A DNA stretch of 64,000 nt from Bacteroidales bacterium (GTDB taxonomy: Bacteria > Bacteroidota > Bacteroidia > Bacteroidales > F082), in the NCBI GenBank assembly GCA_017477425.1, contig JAFUVT010000031.1, forward strand, positions 1 through 64,000. The letters are read 5' to 3'. The number at the start of each line of letters is the position of its first letter. Position 1 is the first letter of the stretch. This document shows, one piece after another, positions 50,828 through 60,452 of the stretch. The notes beneath the pieces were generated by a model. The model had not been told where the DNA came from. It was given only the letters and a program-made list of their open reading frames with translations, and did not search any database. The position numbers and the translations under genes are program-made.

Positions 50828-51913
50828 TCATTTCGGAGCCTTTTTCAGCAAGAAGACACCCACTACGGAGAAGATGATGTTAGGAAACCATGCAGCCAAC
50901 GCAGGAGAGAGGCTACCCGAGATGGCGAACGACTTGGAAATCTGCATGAAAAGGATGTAGGCAAAAGCAATGGTGATGCCGATGCCGAGGTGCATTCCGA
51001 TACCGCCCCTCACCTTCCGGCTCGACAAGGCCGCCCCGATCAGCGTCAGGATGATAACCGCCGCAGGTGCCGACATGCGTTGGTGCATCTCCACCTCATA
51101 GGCCTTGACGCCCTCAGATCCCCGTTCTTTCATACTTTGGATATGGTCGCGCAACTCGAAGAAATTCATCTCCTCAAAATCCTCCTTCATCATGTAGAGA
51201 TCGGTGGGAACCAAATTGATGATGGTGTCGTAGTTTCGTCCCTTCTGCAAGGTCTCGCCGTCTGCATTGAGATAGCGGACCGCATAAGGATCAAAATACC
51301 AACTGTTCGGTCCTAAGGAGTCGTGATAAAGCATGTCGGCCATCGCCTTGAATTTGAGTTCACTGCCATCGTATTTCTCCCAAGTGAACTTGTAGCCATG
51401 CTGCTTGGCGATATTGAAGCTCTCCACATAAACGAACTCGTCCTTTCCCGTCTGCACGTGAACGTTGCGGCCCGAACTTTGGCTCAACTTTTCCATATAC
51501 TCGTCCTTGAAGCTACGACGTATTTCGTTTGTTTTGGGAATCAAGAAGTTGCCAAAATAAAGTGACATGACGGCTATCGCCAGTGCTGCCAAAATATATG
51601 GCATGAGAAAGCGCCAAAAGCTGATGCCGCTGCTGAGAATGGCCACGATTTCGGTGCGGGCAGCCATCTTGGAGGTGAAAAACACCACGGCAATAAAGGC
51701 GAAAAGATGGATGAAAAGGTTGATATAATAAGGTATTGACATGACGTAGTAATCCACCAACACGCGTTGCCAGGGTGCGTTGTGTTTCAAGAAGCTATCG
51801 ATATTCTCCGACAAATCGAAAATGATGACCACGAGAATCAGCATGGAGATGGCGAAGAAAAACGTCCCGATGTACTTCTTGAAGATATATGCGTCAATTT
51901 TCCTCATTTTCAT
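50828..51913 (-). CDS. lptG: LptF/LptG family permease
   Basis: 361 residues. Six transmembrane helices: three near the N-terminus (DAYIFKKYIGTFFFAISML, VDYYVMSIPYYINLF, FWRFLMPYILAAL), a periplasmic jellyroll (about 150-270) and three near the C-terminus (APAAVIILTLIGAALSSRKVRGG, LGIGITIAFAYILFM, PALAAWFPNIIFSVVG). Transports LPS from the inner membrane with LptB. The ATG at 51913 (MKMRKIDAYIF) is the family-type start; the longer frame would overlap the tgt end. It follows tgt at 14 bases. Confidence 0.9.
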   Translation of the reverse strand: MKMRKIDAYIFKKYIGTFFFAISMLILVVIIFDLSENIDSFLKHNAPWQRVLVDYYVMSIPYYINLFIHLFAFIAVVFFTSKMAARTEIVAILSSGISFWRFLMPYILAALAIAVMSLYFGNFLIPKTNEIRRSFKDEYMEKLSQSSGRNVHVQTGKDEFVYVESFNIAKQHGYKFTWEKYDGSELKFKAMADMLYHDSLGPNSWYFDPYAVRYLNADGETLQKGRNYDTIINLVPTDLYMMKEDFEEMNFFELRDHIQSMKERGSEGVKAYEVEMHQRMSAPAAVIILTLIGAALSSRKVRGGIGMHLGIGITIAFAYILFMQISKSFAISGSLSPALAAWFPNIIFSVVGVFLLKKAPK

Positions 51914-51927
51914 TTTTTTGTGCGCGA

Positions 51928-53058
51928 CTACAACCTCCTTGTCACTTTCGGTAGCATCATGTTGCGCCATTCGGCAAAATCGCCTTCGATGATGTGCTTG
52001 CGGGCCTCACGCACCAGCCACAGGTAGAACCCGATATTGTGGAGGCTGGCGATCATGGGACCGAGAAGCTCGCTCGCAACAAAGAGATGACGTAAATAGG
52101 CCCTCGTATATTGTGTGTCGACGAAAGTTTCGCCGTTCGGGTCGACGGGTGAGAAATCGAATTTCCACTTCTCGTTTCTCAGGTTGACGATGCCTTCCGA
52201 AGTGAAAATCATCCCATTACGTCCGTTTCGGGTAGGCATGACGCAGTCGAACATATCCACGCCGCGCGAAATGCCCTCCAAGATGTTGGCTGGCGTCCCA
52301 ACGCCCATCAGATAACGCGGACGGTCCTTGGGCAGGATGGCATTCACCAACTCTATCATCTCGTACATTTTCTCGGTAGGCTCGCCCACTGCCAAACCAC
52401 CGATGGCATTGCCGACGGCGTCTTTCGATGCAACATATTCCGCCGACTGCTCGCGCAGATCACGATAGACGCAACCCTGAACGATGGGGAACAAAGCCTG
52501 TTCGTAGCCATATTTCGGCTCGGTGGCACCAAAGCGTTCGCAGCAACGGTCGAGCCAGCGGTGGGTGCGCTCCATCGACTGCTTGGCGTAGTGGTAATCG
52601 GCGGTGCCAGGTGTGCATTCGTCGAAAGCCATCATGATGTCGGCACCGATGCTGCGCTGGATGTCCATCACGTTTTCGGGCGTGAACAGATGACGCGATC
52701 CGTCGATGTGCGACTGAAACGTCACACCTTCTTCCTTCATCTTACGAATCCCAGTAAGCGAAAACACCTGAAAACCACCGCTATCGGTAAGGATAGGCCT
52801 ATCCCAGCCGTTGAACTTATGCAAGCCACCAGCGGCTTCGAGCACCTCGAGTCCTGGGCGAAGGTAAAGGTGATAGGTGTTGCCCAAGATGATTTGAGCC
52901 TTCACCTCATCACGCACATCACGGATATGACAGGCTTTTACCGTGCCAGCCGTACCCACAGGCATGAAAATCGGGGTCTCAATCGGACCGTGGCCCGTAT
53001 GGAGAACTCCTGCACGCGCTTGGCTTTTCGCATCGTTGGAAACTATGTTGAAATTCAT
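51928..53058 (-). CDS. tgt: Queuine tRNA-ribosyltransferase
   Basis: 376 residues. LTDSGGFQVFSL, GSLAVGEP-type and MGVGTPANILEGISRGVDMFDCVMPTRNGRNG (nucleophile Asp) are clear, so the TIM-barrel active site is intact. It inserts preQ1 in place of guanine 34 of tRNA-Asp, Asn, His and Tyr. The CxCxxC zinc ligands usual near the C-terminus are absent (DTQYTRAYLRHLF where Cys would be expected), which may be normal for this phylum. The ATG at 53058 is preferred to the in-frame GTG before it. Confidence 0.95.
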   Translation of the reverse strand: MNFNIVSNDAKSQARAGVLHTGHGPIETPIFMPVGTAGTVKACHIRDVRDEVKAQIILGNTYHLYLRPGLEVLEAAGGLHKFNGWDRPILTDSGGFQVFSLTGIRKMKEEGVTFQSHIDGSRHLFTPENVMDIQRSIGADIMMAFDECTPGTADYHYAKQSMERTHRWLDRCCERFGATEPKYGYEQALFPIVQGCVYRDLREQSAEYVASKDAVGNAIGGLAVGEPTEKMYEMIELVNAILPKDRPRYLMGVGTPANILEGISRGVDMFDCVMPTRNGRNGMIFTSEGIVNLRNEKWKFDFSPVDPNGETFVDTQYTRAYLRHLFVASELLGPMIASLHNIGFYLWLVREARKHIIEGDFAEWRNMMLPKVTRRL

Positions 53059-53072
53059 CACTTATTTTTGTG

Positions 53073-53080
53073 CAAAAGTA
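53073..53080 (-). promoter_or_regulatory. Promoter -7 element for tgt-lptG
   Basis: TACTTTTG on the minus strand, 15 bases before the tgt start. Confidence 0.55.
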
Positions 53081-53104
53081 CGACTTTTTTCTGAACATTT
53101 TTCC

Positions 53105-53112
53105 TATCTTTG
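53105..53112 (+). promoter_or_regulatory. Promoter -7 element for the GT2 gene
   Basis: TATCTTTG, 24 bases before the GTG start at 53136. Confidence 0.6.
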
Positions 53113-53135
53113 CAATCACTTAAAAATCCCACACC

Positions 53136-54299
53136 GTGCACATTAGTTTTTCATTTAACAGCCTTAGTTTCATTATCTTAATTGTCTTTGGCATCAGTCT
53201 GCTCATTCAGCTACTCTATCATTGGGGCTTCTTTTCGAAAGTGGCCTTCTACAAAAGAAATGCGCGTCCGAAACTCGACGAAGAGCTAGAACCCGTATCG
53301 GTAGTTATCTGCGCCAGAGACGCTTATGAATATCTCACCGAGCTGATTCCCGTTTTACTCAACCAAGACTACCCCAATTATGAAATCGTGGTGGTGAACG
53401 ATTGTTCCGACGATGAAACCGAAGAATACCTGAAAGACCTGGAACGCAAGGAACAGAGAATCAAACCTGTGCAACTCAAACAGCACCTCAATTTTTTCAA
53501 CGGCAAGAAATTCCCCCTCTCAATGGGCATCAAATCGGCGCAAAACGATCTCATCGTCCTCACCGATTGCAACTGCATGCCTGTCAACGACCAATGGCTG
53601 CGCAGCGTAGTGAACCGATACAACAGCCGAACTGAAATTGTCATCGGCTACAGCCCTATCGTCCACAAGAAAGGGTCGCTCAACCGCCTGATGCGTTTCG
53701 ACACGCTTCAAAACGGATTGCTTTACCTCTCAGCGGCCTTGAACCATCATCCCTATATGGGCATCGGGAAAAACTTGTCGTATCGTAAAGAACTGTTTTA
53801 CAGAAACAAAGGATTCATTTCACACTACACCACCTCCGTCGGCGACGATGATTTGTTCATCAGCCAGGTGGCCACAAAAAAGAACACCGAGGTCTTGATT
53901 GATGCCGAGAACGCCATACTCTCCACGCCTCCAGGCAGCTTCCACCTGTGGATGCGACAAAAAAGCAGCCGTTACTCCACCATTCCTCAATATGGCGCAG
54001 GAGCGAGACTTTACCTGAGTTTGTTCTACATCTCTCAGTTCTTGTTCTACGCCTCTTTCATCACCTTGCTATGCCTCAAGCCAGCCTTCACCATTGCGGG
54101 CGGCGAAGTTTTCTATATCCCGATTTTGGCCTTCTTTTTCCTCTTGCGTTTTGGCACACAACTCATTATCTACCACAAAGCCTCGAAACGCTTGGGCGAA
54201 AAGGGATTGCTCCCTGGGCTACTGATTTACGACCTGTTGTTTGCCTTCCTCTCGCCTTGGCAGCGGCTGATGGGACGTATGAATGTCGGAGTGGAATAA
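53136..54299 (+). CDS. Glycosyltransferase family 2, membrane-bound
   Basis: 387 residues. An N-terminal helix (7-27), a GT-A domain from about 50 with VSVVICARDAYEYLTELIPVLL, VVNDCSDDETEEYL, a DxD-like DCNC motif and SVGDDDLFISQV, then two or three C-terminal helices (about 290-350). Processive or membrane-bound sugar transferase for a surface glycan or glycolipid; donor and acceptor unknown. It uses GTG as start; no ATG lies between promoter and conserved sequence. Confidence 0.87.
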   Translation: MHISFSFNSLSFIILIVFGISLLIQLLYHWGFFSKVAFYKRNARPKLDEELEPVSVVICARDAYEYLTELIPVLLNQDYPNYEIVVVNDCSDDETEEYLKDLERKEQRIKPVQLKQHLNFFNGKKFPLSMGIKSAQNDLIVLTDCNCMPVNDQWLRSVVNRYNSRTEIVIGYSPIVHKKGSLNRLMRFDTLQNGLLYLSAALNHHPYMGIGKNLSYRKELFYRNKGFISHYTTSVGDDDLFISQVATKKNTEVLIDAENAILSTPPGSFHLWMRQKSSRYSTIPQYGAGARLYLSLFYISQFLFYASFITLLCLKPAFTIAGGEVFYIPILAFFFLLRFGTQLIIYHKASKRLGEKGLLPGLLIYDLLFAFLSPWQRLMGRMNVGVE

Positions 54300-55055
54300 T
54301 CACCCTTTTATCTGAATCACAAAACCTTCCTCCGTCAGCGGCTGCACCAGCTGGTGCATCTCATCGACGGTGAACTTCTGCAAACCTTCTTCGGGCGTGG
54401 GTCGGTCGATGGTATAGACCATGATTTCGCGCGGTTTCAAGGTGCGGACGATGTCCATCCAGCCGTTCAGCACCTCCGGACTTGATGAATCGAAGTCCTT
54501 GCTTTTCAGGAACATCGTTTGCAGGATGAAGTCGCCATCAAATTGCTTCAAGGCCTCCACTACCCTATTGACGTCATACCCTGGCGCTGGGTGGTTGATT
54601 TTCTCGACAAGCGCATTGGTTGGGGCATCGATTTTCATTGTCGGGTTGTCCACCTTGCACAAAGCGGCAAAGATTTCGGGCCGATGCGCACGTGTCGCAT
54701 TCGAGAGCACCGTAATCTTCGAGTCAGGATAATACTGGTCGCGCAAACGAATCGTATCGTCGATGATTTGTGGAAACTCGGGATTGATGGTGGGTTCGCC
54801 GTCACCCGAGAAAGTGATGGAATCAATGGCAATCTGGTTGGATTGGCATTCCTGTAATTTGGTTTCCAAGGCTTTGCGCACCTCTTCAGCGGTAGGCAAC
54901 TTGGCATCCTCGCGACCGTCCTTGTTCCAGCCGCATTCGCAGTAGATGCAATCGAAATTGCAGAGTTTCCCCTTTTCAGGGAGCAAATTAATGCCTAAGG
55001 AGCTGCCTAAACGGCGGCTCCTTATCGGTCCGAAAACGACCTCTTCTCTGATCAT
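54300..55055 (-). CDS. Radical SAM protein
   Basis: 251 residues. C32xxxC36xxC39 in LCNFDCIYC binds the [4Fe-4S] cluster and SFSGDGEPTINPEF follows the SAM-binding GGE-type motif. The opening FGPIRSRRLGSSLGINLLP identifies a family of radical SAM enzymes with unknown substrate (COG0731-like, related to Tyw1-type enzymes). The ATG at 55055 was selected: the longer ORF upstream overlaps rny and lacks homology. The stop of rny is 12 bases upstream, so it is the second gene of that unit. Confidence 0.87.
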   Translation of the reverse strand: MIREEVVFGPIRSRRLGSSLGINLLPEKGKLCNFDCIYCECGWNKDGREDAKLPTAEEVRKALETKLQECQSNQIAIDSITFSGDGEPTINPEFPQIIDDTIRLRDQYYPDSKITVLSNATRAHRPEIFAALCKVDNPTMKIDAPTNALVEKINHPAPGYDVNRVVEALKQFDGDFILQTMFLKSKDFDSSSPEVLNGWMDIVRTLKPREIMVYTIDRPTPEEGLQKFTVDEMHQLVQPLTEEGFVIQIKG

Positions 55056-55066
55056 GGTCGTAGGTT

Positions 55067-56632
55067 TTATTTCGCGTATTGTACAGCGCGGGTCTCGCGG
55101 ATGACCGTGATCTTGATTTGACCTGGATAGGTCATCTCGGTCTGGATCTTCTTCGAGAGGTCGTAGGCGATACGGTCGGCGTCTTGGTCGCTCACCTTGT
55201 CGGCGCCCACGATGACGCGCAGCTCGCGACCGGCTTGGATGGCGTAAGTCTTCACCACGCCAGGATAGCTCATGGCCATTTCCTCCAACTTGTTCAAGCG
55301 TTGGATGTATGCCTCCACCACTTCGCGGCGGGCACCAGGACGGGCGCCGGAGATGGCGTCGCACACCTGCACGATGGGCGAAATCAGGTTGTCCATCTCG
55401 ATTTCGTCGTGGTGGGCACCGATGGCATTGCAGATGTCTGGTTTCTCCTTGAGGCGCTCGGCCACCTTCATACCGAGGATGGCGTGCGGCAGTTCTTCCT
55501 CGTTCTCAGCCACCTTACCGATGTCGTGCAACAGACCAGCACGCTTGGCGGCTTTCACGTTGAGGCCCAACTCAGCAGCCATCGTGGCGCAGAGCTTAGC
55601 GGTCTCGATGGAGTGTTGCAGCAGGTTCTGACCGTAAGAAGTGCGGTATTTCATGCGGCCCACCATCTTGATGAGTTCGGGGCTGAGGTTGTGGATGCCT
55701 AGGTCAATGCAGGTGCGTTTTCCGATTTCCATAATCTCCTGATCCACTTGTTTTTCCACTTTGTGGACCACCTCTTCGATGCGAGCAGGGTGGATGCGGC
55801 CATCGGTGACCAGTTTCTGCAACGACAATTTGGCGATTTCACGGCGAATGGGGTCGAAACCGGAGATGAGGATGGCGTCGGGACTGTCGTCGATGATGAT
55901 TTCGACGCCCGTCATCGATTCGAGGGTGCGGATGTTGCGACCTTCGCGACCGATGATGCGACCTTTGATTTCGTCGTTCTCGATGTTGAACACGCTGACC
56001 GTGTTTTCGATAGCCGTCTCCGAAGCCGTGCGTTGGATGGTCTCGATGACGATTTTCTTGGCCATTTGGTTGGCGCTCATCTTAGCTTCCTCGGTGACGT
56101 CTTTCACATAGACCATCGCATCGGCCTGAGCCTCCTCTTTGATGATTTCAATCAACTGAGCCTTAGCCTCTTTCGCCGAAAGACCCGAAATCGTCTCCAG
56201 CTTTTTGGCTTCCTCGTCATAGATACGGTCGAGTTCGGCTTTTTTCTTCTCGAAAGTCTCTATCTGGCCCTCAAGTCGTTGCTGCGAGTTGAGGAGTTCT
56301 TTGGATTTCCGTTGGGCTTCCTCCATCTTCTTGTTGGCGTCCTGCTTCAGTTGGTTGATACGGTTTTCGGCGCTGGCCAACTCGCGCTTGCGGTCGTTGC
56401 AGGCCTTCTCGTGCTCGTCCTTCATCTGGAGGAACTTCTCCTTGGCTTGCAAGATGCGTTCCTTCTTGATGACTTCCGCCTTTTCCTTGGCTTCTTCGAG
56501 CAAGGCTTGTTCTTCTTTGGTGACGGCATTCTTGAGGAGGGTGGACGTGATGAGATAGCCAACCGCGAGGCCCACGACCAAAGCCGCTGCGGCAATGATA
56601 ATCCATGTAGTGTTTGAGATGAGTAATAACAT
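55067..56632 (-). CDS. rny: Ribonuclease Y
   Basis: 521 residues, normal length. N-terminal membrane helix (about 8-28), a long coiled coil (40-200), a KH domain ([26 protein letters not shown]) and an HD domain with the HD pair in GLLHDIGKV and [12 protein letters not shown]. Endonuclease that starts mRNA turnover at the membrane. The ATG at 56632 begins [10 protein letters not shown]; the region above to 56898 is occupied by the probable 6S RNA. Confidence 0.97.
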   Translation of the reverse strand: MLLLISNTTWIIIAAAALVVGLAVGYLITSTLLKNAVTKEEQALLEEAKEKAEVIKKERILQAKEKFLQMKDEHEKACNDRKRELASAENRINQLKQDANKKMEEAQRKSKELLNSQQRLEGQIETFEKKKAELDRIYDEEAKKLETISGLSAKEAKAQLIEIIKEEAQADAMVYVKDVTEEAKMSANQMAKKIVIETIQRTASETAIENTVSVFNIENDEIKGRIIGREGRNIRTLESMTGVEIIIDDSPDAILISGFDPIRREIAKLSLQKLVTDGRIHPARIEEVVHKVEKQVDQEIMEIGKRTCIDLGIHNLSPELIKMVGRMKYRTSYGQNLLQHSIETAKLCATMAAELGLNVKAAKRAGLLHDIGKVAENEEELPHAILGMKVAERLKEKPDICNAIGAHHDEIEMDNLISPIVQVCDAISGARPGARREVVEAYIQRLNKLEEMAMSYPGVVKTYAIQAGRELRVIVGADKVSDQDADRIAYDLSKKIQTEMTYPGQIKITVIRETRAVQYAK

Positions 56633-56659
56633 TTTAAACTCTGTTTTTACTCGAAAAAA

Positions 56660-56898
56660 GAGGAGAAACAAAAAGAAACTGCCCATTCGTGGGATGTGTG
56701 TAAACCCCAATGTAATACGCTTATGGCCACCGCGTTGCGCAAACTTCCACTGGCACCGAGGTGCTTCCCCGAAGGGAATGAGGCCCGTTTTTGCAGAGCA
56801 CGAGTAGACCGGTTGATGTGTTAGATTCTGTTGAGTTTACCAATGCGCTGAACAGGCAGTTCCAGATCTTCAAAGAACGATCTGTGCCGTGACACAGA
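56660..56898 (-). ncRNA. ssrS: Probable 6S RNA (ssrS) between zapA and rny
   Basis: 239 bases without an ORF, on the same strand and immediately after zapA, the position of ssrS in E. coli and other bacteria; Bacteroidota have a 6S-Flavo class. On the minus strand the region contains several stems: CTGTG/CACAG (56882-56897), CAGATC/GATCTG, TTCCC-TTCG-GGGAA (UUCG loop, near 56766-56779) and a final CCCA-CGAA-TGGG (56682-56693) followed by a T-rich CAGTTTCTTTTTG, like a terminator. The class was inferred from position and hairpins; I could not check the conserved bubble structure. Boundaries are approximate. Confidence 0.5.
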
Positions 56899-57183
56899 CT
56901 ATGCTAATTCGCCCATCAAGTCGTTGATTCCTTGCAGCTTGCGTTCCAATTCCTGATTGCGGAAGTTCAACTCAGCGTCCATCTTCACCACCGACGTGGC
57001 AAATTGCAAGGCCGTCATCGAAAGCAAGTCCTGCACGTCCTTGTAGGCATAGTGCTTCGAGTAGTATTTCACCCGCTCGTTGATGAGGTTGCCCGCCTTG
57101 CGGACTTTCTCTTCGTCAGCGCGGGCCACCGACAGTCGGTAGGGCCTATCCAACAGGGTGATATTGATTGTAATTTCATCCAT
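56899..57183 (-). CDS. zapA: Cell division protein ZapA
   Basis: 94 residues. ITINITLLDRPYRLSVARADEEKVRKAGNLINERV is the ZapA globular head (N-terminal about 60 residues), followed by a helical coiled coil. It bundles FtsZ filaments at mid-cell. It is 24 bases after the coiled-coil gene and before the 6S RNA candidate. Confidence 0.93.
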   Translation of the reverse strand: MDEITINITLLDRPYRLSVARADEEKVRKAGNLINERVKYYSKHYAYKDVQDLLSMTALQFATSVVKMDAELNFRNQELERKLQGINDLMGELA

Positions 57184-57207
57184 CTCGCTGACTTTCAGTT
57201 ATCTGAG

Positions 57208-57501
57208 TTATTCCTTACTGTTCAAAATCGAAACGCACCTGTCAATTTCTCTCACCAACTCTTGGATGAGTTTTCTTCCTTCTTCTACTTCTCCCTCGTT
57301 GTCGAGTGCGTTAACAATTGTAGATTTATTTATTTTGTCCTGCAACTCCGTCACCGAACGACGCAACGCCAGATTTTCCTCGTCCAACGCAGCGTTTTGC
57401 TCGGCGAGCCGCTTGTTTTCCATCGCCAACTTTGATTTCTCATCAAGCAACTTCCTCAATTTCACTTCAATTTCGGATACTATGATGCTCAAATCGGCCA
57501 T
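57208..57501 (-). CDS. Coiled-coil protein upstream of zapA (ZapB-like position)
   Basis: 97 residues, almost entirely heptad coiled coil (KLRKLLDEKSKLAMENKRLAEQNAALDEENLALRR) with an acidic break at EGEVEEGRK. No catalytic motif. Its operon place directly before zapA suggests a division role, analogous to but not shown to be homologous with ZapB. Promoter TATTTTTG at 57530-57537. Confidence 0.8.
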   Translation of the reverse strand: MADLSIIVSEIEVKLRKLLDEKSKLAMENKRLAEQNAALDEENLALRRSVTELQDKINKSTIVNALDNEGEVEEGRKLIQELVREIDRCVSILNSKE

Positions 57502-57529
57502 GGCACAATCGGTTTATGGAATTGTTTTG

Positions 57530-57537
57530 CAAAAATA
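57530..57537 (-). promoter_or_regulatory. Promoter -7 element for the coiled-coil/zapA/ssrS unit
   Basis: TATTTTTG on the minus strand, 29 bases before the start codon. The remaining gap to 57640 is A/T-rich; a TACTTTTA near 57609 may serve the 5'-nucleotidase gene. Confidence 0.55.
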
Positions 57538-57639
57538 CGGATTTATGTTTTACCTTGCCCTTTTTCTCCAAAAAAAATCCCAAAAATGTTGAACATGACG
57601 AAAAAAGCCCTACTTTTAGCGCTTTAAAATTTCACCATT

Positions 57640-59205
57640 ATGAATCTCAAGCACGCTTTTATGATTGCATTGACCGCGCTTATGGCTTCCTGCGCACCGA
57701 AAGAAACCACCCTGACCTTTGTCGAAACGACTGATACTCACGGCCGTTACGACGAGTTTGCCAACGATGCCTACCTCATCAAGCAGATGAAGGCCGAACT
57801 GGGCGACAAACTGATTCTCTTGGACAACGGCGACGACCTGCAAGGCACGGCGTTCCAATATTGCTCCAACCAAGACGCCGAACACCCCAATCTGGTCTCT
57901 GAAGTACTCAACTACTTCCCTTACGACGTGGCGGGCGTGGGCAATCACGACATTGAGGCGGGCCGCAAGGTGTTCGACCGGCTGTATTCCGAAACAAAGA
58001 TGCCCGTCGTTTGCGCCAATGTCATCGACGAGACCACGGGCGAGCCCTATTTCACACCTTATACAATTATCGAGCGCGACGGCTTCAAAATTGCTGTGCT
58101 CGGCCTGCTGACACCTTATGTGGTGACTTGGGTTCCAGGCAGATTGCGTCCTGGCCTGCGCTTCGACCAGCTGGAAGCTGCCGCCGAAAAGTGGGTGAAA
58201 ATCATCCAGGAGAAAGAACATCCCGACCTGCTGGTGGGCCTATTCCACTCTGGCTTTGAGCCCCAGGTGCAGAACCTGCCCGAAGACCATCCGCTGGGTC
58301 GCGAAAACGCCACAAAATGGGTGGCAGAGAACATTGCAGGCTTCGACATCATCTTCTACGGCCACGACCACCGCGCCCGCGCCGAAAAGCTGGCCAATCC
58401 CAACGGCGAGCCTGTGTATGTGCTCAATTCGGGCAATCGTAGCCAAGGTTTGGCCAAGGCCGAAGTGACCTTGAAAAAAGGCGAGAAACCTCAAATCAGC
58501 ATCGAACTCGTCCCCACCGATGGCGAAGAAAAAGACGCCGACTTCGAAGCGATGGTGCAGCCCTACCTCGACCGCGCCGACGAATACCAACAACGCGAAG
58601 TGGCCGAGTTGCCCGTCAGCATCAGCACCGACGAGGCTTTCAGCGGTCCCTGCCTCTGGGTCGATGAAATCCATCGTTGCCAATTTGAAACCGTCGAAGC
58701 CGAAGGCATCCACGCCGACATTTCGATGGCCGCTCCGCTCAACGGAGGCAAGACCATCGAAGCGGGCATGCTGAAAGTCAGCGACTTCTTCACCTGGTAT
58801 CCCTTCGAGAACTCATTGGCCGTGATGGCCTTGACAGGCAAGGAAGTGAAGGATTTCCTCGAATACGCCTACGAGATGAAGAACCCGATTTACAACTTCG
58901 ACTCGGGCGCAGGTCTGATATACGAAGTGACCGACAAAAACCCCATGGGCGAGCGCATCCACATCGTTAGCATGGCCGACGGCACGCCCTTCGATATAGA
59001 GAAAACCTACAACGTGGTGATGAACTCCTACCGTTCGATGGGCGGCGGCAACCACCTCATCAACGGCATCGGCTGGGCGCAGGAGGACATCAAGGACCAC
59101 GTCGTTTGGCAAAGCGACCGCGACCTGCGCTCCCTCTTCATCAATTGGGCCGCAAAGAAAGGCGTGCTCGACACCGAGCCTCTGAATTGTTGGAGCATCA
59201 AATGA
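57640..59205 (+). CDS. 5'-nucleotidase/2',3'-cyclic phosphodiesterase lipoprotein
   Basis: 521 residues. Lipobox MASC at 15-18, so probably anchored in a membrane. Calcineurin-like metallophosphatase motifs DTHGRYDEF, LDNGDDLQG, GNHDIEAG and FYGHDHRARAE are intact; the 5_nucleotid_C domain starts at about 320 (VAELPVSISTDEAF, PLNGGKTIEAGMLKVSDFFTWYPFENSLAVM). It releases phosphate and nucleosides from extracellular nucleotides, matching the nucleoside salvage genes elsewhere. ATGA overlap with the DUF2851 gene. Confidence 0.93.
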   Translation: MNLKHAFMIALTALMASCAPKETTLTFVETTDTHGRYDEFANDAYLIKQMKAELGDKLILLDNGDDLQGTAFQYCSNQDAEHPNLVSEVLNYFPYDVAGVGNHDIEAGRKVFDRLYSETKMPVVCANVIDETTGEPYFTPYTIIERDGFKIAVLGLLTPYVVTWVPGRLRPGLRFDQLEAAAEKWVKIIQEKEHPDLLVGLFHSGFEPQVQNLPEDHPLGRENATKWVAENIAGFDIIFYGHDHRARAEKLANPNGEPVYVLNSGNRSQGLAKAEVTLKKGEKPQISIELVPTDGEEKDADFEAMVQPYLDRADEYQQREVAELPVSISTDEAFSGPCLWVDEIHRCQFETVEAEGIHADISMAAPLNGGKTIEAGMLKVSDFFTWYPFENSLAVMALTGKEVKDFLEYAYEMKNPIYNFDSGAGLIYEVTDKNPMGERIHIVSMADGTPFDIEKTYNVVMNSYRSMGGGNHLINGIGWAQEDIKDHVVWQSDRDLRSLFINWAAKKGVLDTEPLNCWSIK

Positions 59206-60452
59206 AAGAAGAGTTCCTATACTACCTCTGGGAGAATCGCCTCATTAGCAACGACTTGCAAACTACCGACGGCGAGAAAGTGGAAATCGTGGCGACAGGC
59301 TACCGCAACACCGACTCGGGTCCCGACTTCTTGGAAGCGAAAATCCAAATTGGCGACAAGCTCTGGGCCGGTCATGTGGAAATCCATGTGAAAAGCAGCG
59401 ACTGGAACCGCCACGGCCACCAGACGGACAAAGCCTATCAAAATGTCGTACTCCACGTGGTGTATGAAAACGACGCCAAGGTGAACGACATCCCCACTTT
59501 GGAACTTAAAGGTCGTTTTGACGAAACGCTTTTTGTTCATTACCAGCGGTTTGTCTCCTCAAAGAGTTGGATCCCGTGCGCCAGTTCCATCGCACAAGTG
59601 CCGCCCTTCACGCGCCTTTCGTGGCTCGACCGCATGACCGTGGAACGCCTCGAAAGCAAGTCGGAAAGTGTCAATAAAATCCTGAACACCAACCAATTCG
59701 ACTGGGAGGATGCGCTCTACAAACTGCTGATGCGCTATTTCGGCCTGAAAGTCAACAACGAAGCGTTTGAAACCTTGGCCAACCTCCTGCCTTACAAGAC
59801 CTTGCTGAAGCACGCCGACAACCTGCTGCAAGTGGAAGCGATGCTCTTCGGTTGCGCAGGGTTCCTCGAAGCAGACTTCACAGAAGAATATCCCAACCTG
59901 CTGAAGCGCGAATTCGCGGTGATGAAAGCCAAATTCAACCTGCTGTCGCTGCCCGCCGAGCGATGGAAATTCATGCGGATGCGACCTTCCAATTTCCCCA
60001 CCATCCGTTTGGCGCAGATGGCACAAATGATTCACCAGCACGGCTGTATGTTTTCCAAAATCAAGGAAGCGGAAAACACGGCGGAAGTCAAGGCCCTGTT
60101 TGATGTGGAGGCATCGGGGTATTGGGAAACGCATTGGCGGTTGGGAATTGAATCGGAGGCCAAACCGAAACATTTGGGTGAAGCCACAGCCAATATATTG
60201 GTTATCAATGCGGTGGCGCCTTTGCTTTTTTGCTACGGCAAACTTCACAAGGACGAATCGTTTTGCGAGACGGCGATGCAATTTCTGGAAGAGACCGAAG
60301 CCGAAGACAATGCCATCATCAGGCATTTTGCCCAATGCGGCATTGCGGCGCAAAACGCGATGCAGACGCAGGCACTGCTACACCTATTTAATATATATTG
60401 CAAGCGGAAACGCTGCCTCGAATGCCGATGGGGGAATGTGCTATTGCGGTAG
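59202..60452 (+). CDS. DUF2851 family protein
   Basis: 416 residues. The opening MKEEFLYYLWENRL, GPDFLEAKIQIGDKLWAGHVEIHVKSSDW and the conserved Cys-rich end CKRKRCLECRWGN identify the Bacteroidota DUF2851 family. The first 120 residues have a PD-(D/E)XK nuclease-like strand order (GPDF...WAGHVEIHVKSSDW), an impression. Function is unknown. The ATG overlaps the nucleotidase stop; the TAG stop codon itself is part of the 28-bp palindrome at 60449. Confidence 0.85.
   Translation: MKEEFLYYLWENRLISNDLQTTDGEKVEIVATGYRNTDSGPDFLEAKIQIGDKLWAGHVEIHVKSSDWNRHGHQTDKAYQNVVLHVVYENDAKVNDIPTLELKGRFDETLFVHYQRFVSSKSWIPCASSIAQVPPFTRLSWLDRMTVERLESKSESVNKILNTNQFDWEDALYKLLMRYFGLKVNNEAFETLANLLPYKTLLKHADNLLQVEAMLFGCAGFLEADFTEEYPNLLKREFAVMKAKFNLLSLPAERWKFMRMRPSNFPTIRLAQMAQMIHQHGCMFSKIKEAENTAEVKALFDVEASGYWETHWRLGIESEAKPKHLGEATANILVINAVAPLLFCYGKLHKDESFCETAMQFLEETEAEDNAIIRHFAQCGIAAQNAMQTQALLHLFNIYCKRKRCLECRWGNVLLR

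Noticed and set aside
54300-55364. 354-codon version of the radical SAM gene
   Set aside because: The first 103 codons are Arg/His-rich and overlap rny out of frame; the family start is the ATG at 55055.
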